From Candidatus Mycobacterium methanotrophicum (GTDB taxonomy: Bacteria > Actinomycetota > Actinomycetes > Mycobacteriales > Mycobacteriaceae), in the NCBI RefSeq assembly GCF_023515995.1, contig NZ_CP097320.1, positions 1,798,001-1,862,000 on the forward strand: a DNA stretch of 64,000 bases, read 5' to 3'. Shown piece after piece: positions 56,423 to 64,000 of the stretch. The notes under the pieces are model-generated. The model was not told the origin of the DNA. It saw nothing but the letters and a program-made list of their open reading frames with translations, and made no database searches. Position numbers and translations under genes: made by a program. Each line of letters opens with the position of its first letter. Position 1 is the first letter of the stretch.

Positions 56423-59400
56423 TTAACGCGGTTTGGCCAGCGGGAAGGGCAGGGTCTCGCGGATGCTGCGGCCCGTGATGAGCATGACGACGCGGTCGAC
56501 CCCCAGCCCCAGGCCTCCGGTGGGCGGCATCGCGTATTCCATCGCCTGCAGAAAGTCCTCGTCGAACTCCATTGCCTCGGGATCGCCGCCAGCGGCCAGC
56601 AAGGATTGCTCCTGCAGGCGGCGCCGTTGCTCCACCGGGTCGGTCAGTTCGCTGTAGGCGGTGCCCAGCTCGACGCGCCACGCCACCAAATCCCAGCGTT
56701 CGGCGACCCCGGGTTTACTGCGATGCGGTCGAGTCAGCGGCGAGACCGACAAAGGGAAGTCGATGTAGAAGGTCGGCTGCTCGGTTCGAGCCTCGACCAG
56801 ATGCTCGTAAAGCTCTAGCACCACGGCGCCGGCGTCCCAGCGCGCCAGATACGGAATGTGTGCGGCGTCAGCGAGCTTGCGTAGCTTGGCCAGACTGGTG
56901 TCCGCGTCGATGTGCTCACCGAGCGCCCCGGATACCGCGTCGTGCACGGTCTTCACCGGCCACACACCGGAGATATCGACCGCTTCGAGGCTGCCATCGG
57001 TGGCACCCGGGCGGGGCCGCATCACCACCTGGGCGCCGTTCGCGGCCTGCGCGGCGTTTTGGATCAACTCCCGGCAGCCGTCGATCCAATCGGTGTAGTC
57101 GGCGTGCGCCTGATAGGCCTCCAGCAGGGTGAACTCCGGATTGTGGCTGAAATCGACGCCCTCGTTGCGAAATGCACGGCCGAGCTCGAACACCCGCTCC
57201 ACTCCGCCGACGCATAGCCGCTTCAGATAAAGCTCGGGCGCAATCCGCAGGTACAGGTCGAGGTTGTAGCTGTTGATGTGGGTGCTGAATGGGCGAGCGG
57301 TGGCACCGCCGTGAATTTGTTGCAGGATCGGTGTTTCGACTTCGAGAAAACCCTTGGCGTTCAACGTCTCTCTAATGGCACGCAGCACGCGGCTGCGGGC
57401 CGCGATCAGCGCGCGGGATTCGGCATTGATCGCCAGGTCGACATAGCGGGTGCGCACCCGCGCTTCCGGATCGGTCAACCCCTTCCACTTGTTGGGCAGC
57501 GGCCGCAGACACTTGCCGATCAATCGCCAGTTGCGGACGATCAGCGACCGGGTGCCGGTCTTGCTGTATCCCATCTGCCCGCTCACTTCGACCAGATCGC
57601 CGAGATCGATGGCCTTGGTGAAGTCTCTGGTGCACCCGCGCGCCAGAACTGAATTCTCCAGCAGCAGTTGCGTTTCCGCTGACCAGTCGCGCAGCTGGGC
57701 GAAAAGCACACCGCCGAAGTCCCGGATGCGCAGCACGCGTCCGGACACCGACACTGTCGTTTGGTCGTCGCTACCCAATGCCTGGGCGACCGTGTGGCTG
57801 GGCGCCTTACCCACCGGGTAGGCGTCGACTCCGCTGTCCTGCAGCTTCTTCAGCTTGGCCAATCGGACGCGCATCTGCTCGGGCAGCCGGCGGTCGATAT
57901 CGTCGCCGCCGCCGGGGTCGAATTGCCGCAGCGCGGCGACATCGGGCGCCGAGCCGTCCCGGCGCAGCAGGCCCGTGGCCAGCAGTGTCGGCGGCACTGC
58001 CGAGTGTTGGCCAGTGTGCTGCTCGTCGCGCCGAGTGAACGGCAGCACCAGGAAGCCCTCGGCGATCACCGAGGCGACACCCACCCGGGGAATCAGCCGG
58101 GCCTCCTCGTAACATGCGAAGCGGGGCACCCAGTCGGGTTGATACTTCATGTTCGAGCGGTACAGCGTCTCCAGCTGCCACCACCGCGAGAAGAACACCA
58201 GAAACCCGCGCCACGATCGTGCCACCGGGCCGGCGCCGAGTTGGGCGCCCTGCTCGAACGCCGACCGGAACGCCGCGAAGTTCAGCGAAATGCGGCTGAT
58301 GCCGATCTGCTCAGCGTGCAGGGCAAGCTCGCTCACCATCAGCTCGATGGTTCCGTTGGGGGAATCCGACGACCGGCGCATCAGGTCAAGCGAAACCCCG
58401 TTGCGGCCCCAGGGCACCAGCGAGAGCATCGCGACGACGGTGTCGTCGGGTGTGACGGCTTCAACCAGCAGACACTCGCTGTCGGCCGGGTCGCCGAGCC
58501 GGCCCAGCGCCATCGAGAAGCCGCGCTCGATTTCGGTGTCCCGCCATGCGTCGGCACGCGCGAGCACCGCCGCCATCTCGGCAGCCCCGATGTCGCGATG
58601 CCGGCGGACGCGCACCGCTAACCCGGCGCGGCGCGCCCGGGTCACGGCCTGGCGCACCCCGCGCATCTCCCGGCCGGACAGCCTGAAATCGGCCGGGCGC
58701 AGGATCGCCTCGTCGCCCACTTCCAGCGCGCTCAGGCCGGCCTCGCGAAAGGCTTTCGCCCCGGCCGAACTGGCCCCCACATTCCCGGGCGCCCAGCCGT
58801 AAGTCTGGCACAGCACCAACCAGGCGTCGATGACCTGCGGCCACGCCCGCGGGTCACCGATCGGGTCCCCGCTGGCCAGGCAGACGCCCACCTCGACGCG
58901 GTAGGTGATCGCCGCGCGGCCACTCGGCGCGAAAATCACTGACTTGTCTCGGCGGGTGGCGAAGTAGCCCAGGGAATCGTTTTTGCCGTAAAGCTCAAGC
59001 AGCCCGCGGATGGCGGATTCGTCCTCGCCGGTGAGCGCGTTTTCGGCGCGCTGCGATTGGAACAGCACGATAGCCGCGGCGATCAGCGCCATCGCACTGA
59101 ACAAGCCGAACAGTGCGTTGAGGAAAACGTGCGGCCTGCCCGTAAACGAGCTAGGACCGGCGACGGCGAATCCGACCACCCGGTTCGCCACATACAAGAA
59201 CCGGTCGTCGCGCGCCAGTGTGTGGGGAAACGCCTCGACCAGCAACCAAGACAGCAGGATTCCGATCGCCCAGCCGGTGAGCAGCACTCCGGTCGCCTTG
59301 TAGAGCGCACCGGAGCGGACCTTGGCCCAGAACTCCCGGTAGGCGAAGATCAGCACCAAGAGCGCAGCCAAATGGAAACCAAGCCCAACGGTCTCGCCGA

Positions 59401-59746
59401 GCCGCTTCAGCGGGGTGACGTCAGCGGCGCTCAGACCGGCGACGTTCAAGCCGGCGGCCAACAGCAGATGGAGGACCAGTACCCACCAGGCGATGCGCTT
59501 GCGCGCGGTCAGTGCGCCGGCCAGCAAGGCCAGCACGAACGACCACGCGAAACTGGTGTCGGGAAAGTTGAACAGGTAGTCGTTGATGAATTCCCGCGGC
59601 ACCTTGATGACAAACCGGATCACCGGCGACACACTGGCGATCAGTGACAGCGTGGCGATGACGCCGACCGTCCACCCGGCCGCCGCGGGCACCCATCGCA
59701 GCTGCGAAGTCGACCGGCTCCGCGGGCGAGACGCAGTGAGGGTCAC
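56423..59746 (-). CDS. lysX: Bifunctional lysyl-phosphatidylglycerol synthase / lysyl-tRNA synthetase LysX
   Basis: Makes Lys-tRNA and transfers Lys to phosphatidylglycerol, lowering surface charge and giving resistance to cationic peptides. 1107 residues: about seven N-terminal helices (25-225), an MprF-like DUF2156 transferase domain (about 235-545), an OB fold ([19 protein letters not shown], about 655) and a class II synthetase core with motif 2 [18 protein letters not shown] and motif 3 [15 protein letters not shown]. Slightly shorter than the M. tuberculosis protein. The ATG at 59746 ([16 protein letters not shown]) is used. It is divergent from the infC operon. Confidence 0.95.
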   Translation of the reverse strand: MTLTASRPRSRSTSQLRWVPAAAGWTVGVIATLSLIASVSPVIRFVIKVPREFINDYLFNFPDTSFAWSFVLALLAGALTARKRIAWWVLVLHLLLAAGLNVAGLSAADVTPLKRLGETVGLGFHLAALLVLIFAYREFWAKVRSGALYKATGVLLTGWAIGILLSWLLVEAFPHTLARDDRFLYVANRVVGFAVAGPSSFTGRPHVFLNALFGLFSAMALIAAAIVLFQSQRAENALTGEDESAIRGLLELYGKNDSLGYFATRRDKSVIFAPSGRAAITYRVEVGVCLASGDPIGDPRAWPQVIDAWLVLCQTYGWAPGNVGASSAGAKAFREAGLSALEVGDEAILRPADFRLSGREMRGVRQAVTRARRAGLAVRVRRHRDIGAAEMAAVLARADAWRDTEIERGFSMALGRLGDPADSECLLVEAVTPDDTVVAMLSLVPWGRNGVSLDLMRRSSDSPNGTIELMVSELALHAEQIGISRISLNFAAFRSAFEQGAQLGAGPVARSWRGFLVFFSRWWQLETLYRSNMKYQPDWVPRFACYEEARLIPRVGVASVIAEGFLVLPFTRRDEQHTGQHSAVPPTLLATGLLRRDGSAPDVAALRQFDPGGGDDIDRRLPEQMRVRLAKLKKLQDSGVDAYPVGKAPSHTVAQALGSDDQTTVSVSGRVLRIRDFGGVLFAQLRDWSAETQLLLENSVLARGCTRDFTKAIDLGDLVEVSGQMGYSKTGTRSLIVRNWRLIGKCLRPLPNKWKGLTDPEARVRTRYVDLAINAESRALIAARSRVLRAIRETLNAKGFLEVETPILQQIHGGATARPFSTHINSYNLDLYLRIAPELYLKRLCVGGVERVFELGRAFRNEGVDFSHNPEFTLLEAYQAHADYTDWIDGCRELIQNAAQAANGAQVVMRPRPGATDGSLEAVDISGVWPVKTVHDAVSGALGEHIDADTSLAKLRKLADAAHIPYLARWDAGAVVLELYEHLVEARTEQPTFYIDFPLSVSPLTRPHRSKPGVAERWDLVAWRVELGTAYSELTDPVEQRRRLQEQSLLAAGGDPEAMEFDEDFLQAMEYAMPPTGGLGLGVDRVVMLITGRSIRETLPFPLAKPR

Positions 59747-59858
59747 AGACCGCGAGGATATTCGGTCAAGCTATGGAATTTCTATGTCCGGCCGGCATGG
59801 AATTTGTGGCGCCGGCTGCTCAGGGGCGCTCGATCGCGGAGCGCACCGTCATGACTGC

Positions 59859-59864
59859 TAAACT
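59859..59864 (+). promoter_or_regulatory. Candidate promoter -10 box for infC operon
   Basis: TAAACT preceded by TGC gives an extended -10 (TGN-TANNNT). Transcription would start near 59871, leaving a leader of about 345 bases before infC. No good -35 is seen, as is common in mycobacteria. Confidence 0.4.
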
Positions 59865-60004
59865 GTCGACTGCGACCGTCTCCGGAGAAGTCCAGAGACA
59901 GCAAGTGGAGTCCCACTCCCACCGTTAGCCGAGATCTCCAAGATCGTAGCGATCACGCTCAAGGCTCAGCGGTCCGGTCACTGGCTCACCAAGGTGTGTC
60001 GGTT

Positions 60005-60071
60005 CTGCGTAACGCAGGCGGCTTTGGCCGTGACCGGTCGGCACCGGGCCCTGCTTACGCAGGGCTTTTTT
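60005..60071 (+). promoter_or_regulatory. Attenuator with antiterminator in the infC leader
   Basis: An intrinsic terminator, gccctgc-ttac-gcagggc followed by six T, lies at 60048-60071. The segment 60005-60018 is complementary to 60050-60062 over 13 pairs with one bulged C (60013), so it can sequester the left arm of the terminator. It can also fold on itself as ctgcg/cgcag. These are mutually exclusive structures, as in attenuators. infC starts 147 bases further on. Confidence 0.65.
60048..60071 (+). terminator. Intrinsic terminator upstream of infC
   Basis: Perfect 7-bp GC-rich stem, 4-base loop TTAC and a run of six T. This is a textbook factor-independent terminator, rare in mycobacteria. 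Its place inside the leader of a translation-factor operon argues for premature termination as control. Confidence 0.8.
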
Positions 60072-60217
60072 GCTGATGGTGTGGCTTTGCACTGCTGAAT
60101 CTGCGAACAGGCCAGGTGGCGGTGGCGCAAGGAAAGCAGTAGAAGCCCGCCCGGTGACGATGCAGGCCGCGGAGCGGCCTGAAGGAGGAGCCGGGCCGTA
60201 GAAGCCCAGGAGGCCCC

Positions 60218-60817
<600 letters not shown>

Positions 60818-60837
60818 TACAGCAGAACTGAGGACAC

Positions 60838-61032
60838 ATGCCCAAGACCAAGACCCACAGTGGTGCGTCGAAGCGATTCCGCCGCACCGGTACCGGGAAG
60901 ATCGTGCGTCAGAAGGCCAATCGCCGGCACCTGCTCGAACACAAGCCGAGCACCCGGACGCGACGACTAGAGGGGCGTACCGCCGTGTCCGCCAACGACA
61001 CCAAGCGGGTCAACAAATTGCTTAACGGCTGA
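60838..61032 (+). CDS. rpmI: 50S ribosomal protein L35
   Basis: 64 residues, the normal length. [20 protein letters not shown] and [16 protein letters not shown] are L35 hallmarks; highly basic. ATG 60838 with gaggac upstream. 20 bases after infC, in the conserved infC-rpmI-rplT order. Confidence 0.96.
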   Translation: MPKTKTHSGASKRFRRTGTGKIVRQKANRRHLLEHKPSTRTRRLEGRTAVSANDTKRVNKLLNG

Positions 61033-61096
61033 CCAGCGCCCATAACCAAGGCAGCGGCGTAACGCCGATTACGTCCAGACGACGATAGGAACACCC

Positions 61097-61486
61097 ATGG
61101 CACGCGTAAAACGGGCTGTCAACGCCCAGAAGAAGCGGCGCACCATTCTCAAGGCTTCGAAAGGCTATCGCGGACAGCGGTCCCGCCTCTACCGCAAAGC
61201 CAAAGAGCAGCAACTGCATTCACTGAATTACGCGTACCGCGACCGTCGCGCGCGCAAGGGTGAGTTCCGCAAGCTATGGATCTCACGGATCAACGCGGCG
61301 GCCCGCGCCAATGACATCACCTACAACCGGCTCATTCAGGGCCTGAAGACCGCCGGTGTCGAGGTCGACCGCAAAAACCTCGCCGAGATCGCGGTCAGTG
61401 ACCCGACGGCGTTCACCGCGCTGGTCGGTGTCGCCCGGGCCGCCCTGCCCGACGACGTCAACGCGCCCTCCGGAGAGGCTGCCTAA
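61097..61486 (+). CDS. rplT: 50S ribosomal protein L20
   Basis: 129 residues with the L20 pattern [56 protein letters not shown] and [20 protein letters not shown]20 is an early 50S assembly protein and in some bacteria represses the infC-rpmI-rplT operon by binding a leader structure. Whether the leader here is such a target is not evident. 64 bases after rpmI. Confidence 0.96.
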   Translation: MARVKRAVNAQKKRRTILKASKGYRGQRSRLYRKAKEQQLHSLNYAYRDRRARKGEFRKLWISRINAAARANDITYNRLIQGLKTAGVEVDRKNLAEIAVSDPTAFTALVGVARAALPDDVNAPSGEAA

Positions 61487-61517
61487 CCCGGTCCGGCGGT
61501 TGAAGATTTAGCGCCCG

Positions 61518-62303
61518 GTGCTTACCGAACGATCGGCCCGGGTGGTCGGTGCGGTCAAACTTCACCGGCAGGTCGCGCGGCGGCACGCGCAGCGCTTTCT
61601 GGTGGAAGGCGCGCACCTGGTGGAGGCTGCGTCTAGCCGCGGTCTGGTCCGCGAAGTTTTCGTGACCGAGGCGGCTGCTCAGCGCTACGCCGCTCTGCTG
61701 GACCGACAAGACGCCGTGGTCAGCCTCGTCACTGAGCGCGCCGCAAAAGCCTTGTCGGACACGGTGACTCCGGCCGGCTTGATAGCAGTATGCGAGCCGC
61801 CCGGCCGAGGGCTGGAGGATGTGCTAGCCGATGCGCCGCGCCTCGTCGCAGTGGGAGTGGAGATCGGCGAGCCGGGCAACGCGGGCACGTTGATTCGCAT
61901 CGCCGACGCGATGGGCGCCGCAGCGGTGGTCTTCGCCGGGCACAGCGTCGACCCGTACAACGGCAAATGCTTGAGAGCGTCGGCAGGCAGCATCTTCGCC
62001 GTCCCGGTCGTTGTCGCGCCGGATGTCGGTGCGGCTATTAGCAAGTTGCGGGCCAACGGGTTGCGGGTACTGGCGACCATGGTCGACGGCGAGATGTCTC
62101 TTGACGATGTGGAGCTCGCCGGAGCGACGGCGTGGCTGTTCGGGTCCGAGTCGCACGGCTTGTCGCCTGAGCTGGCCCGTCAAGCCGACGTCCGGGTGGC
62201 CATTCCGATGTTCGGAGGTGCGCAAAGCCTCAATGTGGCTGCGGCGGCGGCGATTTGCCTCTACCAGAGCGCACGGGCCCAGCGGGCAAGCCGTAATCCT
62301 TAG
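61518..62303 (+). CDS. tsnR: SpoU-family 23S rRNA/tRNA 2'-O-methyltransferase
   Basis: 261 residues from GTG. N-terminal substrate-binding domain with RFLVEGAHLVEAA, then the trefoil-knot SPOUT domain: motif 1 VGVEIGEPGNAGTLIRIADAM, motif 2 WLFGSESHGLSPEL, motif 3 IPMFGGAQSLNVAAAAAICLY. It methylates ribose in rRNA using SAM. The name tsnR follows the M. tuberculosis gene at this position; thiostrepton resistance is not implied. It follows rplT by 31 bases, probably in the same transcript. Confidence 0.9.
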   Translation: MLTERSARVVGAVKLHRQVARRHAQRFLVEGAHLVEAASSRGLVREVFVTEAAAQRYAALLDRQDAVVSLVTERAAKALSDTVTPAGLIAVCEPPGRGLEDVLADAPRLVAVGVEIGEPGNAGTLIRIADAMGAAAVVFAGHSVDPYNGKCLRASAGSIFAVPVVVAPDVGAAISKLRANGLRVLATMVDGEMSLDDVELAGATAWLFGSESHGLSPELARQADVRVAIPMFGGAQSLNVAAAAAICLYQSARAQRASRNP

Positions 62304-62521
62304 GCGGCCTTGCCGCGACCCCGCGCCGGCTGCCGCCCCGTCAGCGAAAACGTGGTGTGCACCAGCGATCCGGCACGCTCGACGATTTTCCTGGAGAGCG
62401 GGGTGCGCGGCGGCACGCCGTTATCGACTCTCGCGCCCGGCATCGTATGCCTGTGATCAGGCGGTTCGCCGCCAATCGTGGCATACACCACTATGGCGTC
62501 GTTGCCCGTCCGTCCCGACAC
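62303..62521 (-). pseudogene. Short remnant possibly of the gene downstream of tsnR (Rv1645c position)
   Basis: A 73-residue frame with protein-like C-terminal half (TPLSRKIVERAGSLVHTTFS, then LTGRQPARGRGKAA). In M. tuberculosis a much longer gene lies on this strand after tsnR, followed by a PE gene; neither is present here. The frame is too short to classify and could be spurious. No ribosome-binding site was recognised. Confidence 0.3.
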
Positions 62522-62538
62522 GACCTACCCTGGTCGAT

Positions 62539-63482
62539 GTGGAACTCGGGCCCTACCGGGCGTCCGGCGAGTCCGAGCAAGCGGGAACCACGCCGGATTC
62601 GCCTGGTTCACGACAGCAGCAACAGCAGAGCCCCGTGTCACTGCGGGGCGCAGCGGAGTGGCTGCGCAGCAGGAACCAGCACCCCGGCGTCATTGAGATG
62701 ATCCGTCGGGCTCGTCGCGCGTTGCCCGGCGATCCGGAATTCGGCGATCCCCTGTCGACAGCCGGCGACGGCGGGCCGCGGGCTGCCGCCCGGGCCGCGG
62801 GGCGGCTCCTGGGTGAGCACGGCAGCGCGTCTCGGGAAGTCGGCCTCGGCGCACTGCAGGTATGGCAGGCGTTGACAGAGGCGGTCTCCAGGCATCCGGC
62901 AAACGACGAGGTCACGATCGTGTTCACCGACTTGGTGAGTTTCTCGACGTGGTCGTTGCAAGCCGGTGACGACGCGACCCTCACGCTTTTGCGGAGGGTG
63001 GCGCGGGCGGTGGAACCACCGCTGCTGGACGCCGGCGGCCACATCGTCAAGCGGATGGGCGACGGCATCATGGCGGTGTTCGCCGACCCGCTGGTCGCCG
63101 TCGGCGCTGTACTCGCCGCCAAGCGGGCACTGAAGTCTGTCGACGTTGACGGCTACCAGCCGCGGATGCGGGTTGGCATTCACACCGGACGGCCGCAGCG
63201 CCTGGGCTCAGACTGGCTCGGCGTCGACGTCAATGTCGCGGCCCGGGTCATGGAGCGCGCCACCAGGGGAGGATGAGGGTGTCGGGCGCCACACTGGACA
63301 AGCTGTCGCAGGCCGATTTGAAGGCCTTGGGCGTCATTGCCAGGCGGGTATATCGACCGGTCTTCGCAGGTAAAACCGCCGGACTGCCGGACGACTTGGC
63401 CATCTATCGGCTCAAGGCGGCGGGGGAAACTGCCAGCGATTTGTCAGGTTCGGATGACGCCGATGACGATTCGCAGGCATAG
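62539..63482 (+). pseudogene. Frameshifted class III adenylyl cyclase, Rv1647-like
   Basis: From a GTG at 62539 (VELGPYRASGESEQAG). The cyclase domain has metal Asp residues in TIVFTDLVSFSTWS and VKRMGDGIMAVFADP, and the catalytic Asn/Arg segment WLGVDVNVAARVMERA, so the active site is complete. The frame stops at TGA 63274. The expected C-terminal end (SGATLDKLSQADLKALGVIA, then RRVYRPVFAGK) lies in another frame from 63273 to 63482, directly behind the sequence aggggagg. One indel near 63265-63273 explains this. The truncated protein might keep some activity; a separately translated tail is also conceivable. Confidence 0.7.
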
Positions 63483-63486
63483 TAGA

Positions 63487-64000
63487 TGGCGATGATTTTC
63501 GGCGTATTGTCGCGGGTGGCGCGCGTCCGGATCACGGTGGGTTACGCCTTCGCATTGATGTCTGTCAGCGGCGCGCTGGTGGTTCTCGGTCCGCGGGTGC
63601 GCGAGCGCGTAATTGGGCTGGCCAGCACTAACCTGCACAACCTGGCGCGCGGGCATTTGGCGACCCTGTTCGGTAGCGCATTCGTCGCCGATGCGGGGCC
63701 AATCTGGTTTTGGCTACCATGCTTGGTTTGTCTGCTCGCCCTTGCCGAGCTGACATGGCGCAGCGGTCGGCTGGCCTTGGTGTTTGTCACCGGCCACATC
63801 GGTACGACGCTGCTGGTCGCCGCGGGGCTGACCGCGGCGATCGAATTCGGCTGGTTGCCGCTGTCGATCTCGCGTGCCAGCGATGTTGGTGTGAGCTACG
63901 GTGCCCTGGCGGTGCTGGGCGCGCTGACGGCGGCCGTTGCACGCCCGTGGCGACCGGCGTGGATCGGGTGGTGGCTGCCTACCGGCATCGTATCCGCAGC
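63487..64000 (+). CDS. Polytopic membrane protein, Rv1648-like (partial)
   Basis: From the ATG at 63487 the frame is open to the window end (171 residues seen). It has about five hydrophobic helices (VGYAFALMSVSGALVVLG, IWFWLPCLVCLLALAELTW, LVFVTGHIGTTLLVAAGLTA, SYGALAVLGALTAAVA). The HNLARGHLATLFGSAFV stretch resembles the HNL/H region of rhomboid-like actinobacterial proteins of the DUF class beside pheS. No catalytic Ser is visible in this part. It starts 4 bases after the cyclase tail stop. Confidence 0.7.

Noticed and set aside
59851..59928. A 25-codon ATG frame upstream of infC as a leader peptide
   Set aside because: The likely -10 box (59859-59864) lies inside it, so transcription would start after its ATG; no ribosome-binding site is seen.

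Overview
The window looks like chromosomal DNA of a slow-growing, non-tuberculous Mycobacterium. It is GC-rich, with frequent GTG starts and ATGA or CTGA overlaps. From recall, its gene order follows the Mycobacterium tuberculosis stretch from about lgt (Rv1614) to Rv1648: DUF2752, pykA, tesB1, a DUF2156 protein, cydABDC, cya, pdtaR, polA, rpsA, coaE, uvrB, the LAM-capping mannosyltransferase, a universal stress protein, an MBL hydrolase, uvrA, lysX, infC-rpmI-rplT, tsnR, a class III cyclase and a membrane protein. No database search was possible; names rest on motifs and family knowledge.

Layout. 1-4.6 kb: lgt tail, DUF2752 protein, pykA, tesB1 and an MprF-like DUF2156 membrane protein (+ strand). 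4.6-11 kb: the cytochrome bd operon cydA-cydB-cydD-cydC plus a DUF4190 gene (- strand). 11-15.2 kb: a zone of decay, with cya, a thiolase-like gene and its DUF35 partner all broken around an atypical 74-nt tRNA(CAA), pdtaR and small conserved genes. 15.3-20.9 kb: polA, rpsA, coaE. 20.9-28.4 kb: an insertion relative to M. tuberculosis, with a stand-alone LigD-type ligase and phosphoesterase pair, DUF402, and a divergent pair made of a two-FHA ABC exporter and a PknF-like kinase. 28.4-38.4 kb: uvrB, a Met-rich exported protein, an IS607-type element with a relic second right end, the mannosyltransferase, the stress protein, a DesA-type desaturase and an MBL hydrolase.

38.6-52.9 kb is an accessory island. 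It holds a two-gene module of unknown function, whose second gene is split by a tnpB-only IS200/IS605-type element, a HigBA toxin-antitoxin pair, a type III restriction-modification locus whose mod gene is cut by an IS1380-family element, and a large SEC-C protein. 53-64 kb returns to core genes: uvrA, lysX, the infC-rpmI-rplT operon with a likely attenuator leader, tsnR, a frameshifted class III cyclase and the start of a membrane protein.

Main points for a second look: (1) removing the IS1380 element with one TAGA copy restores mod as one 904-codon reading frame; (2) the infC leader has a terminator and a nearly perfect competing antiterminator, and infC itself seems to start at ATC; (3) the IS607 right end, with its guide-RNA scaffold, is present twice 352 bp apart; (4) both adenylyl cyclases in the window are damaged; (5) the CAA-anticodon tRNA lacks the long variable arm expected of tRNA-Leu.
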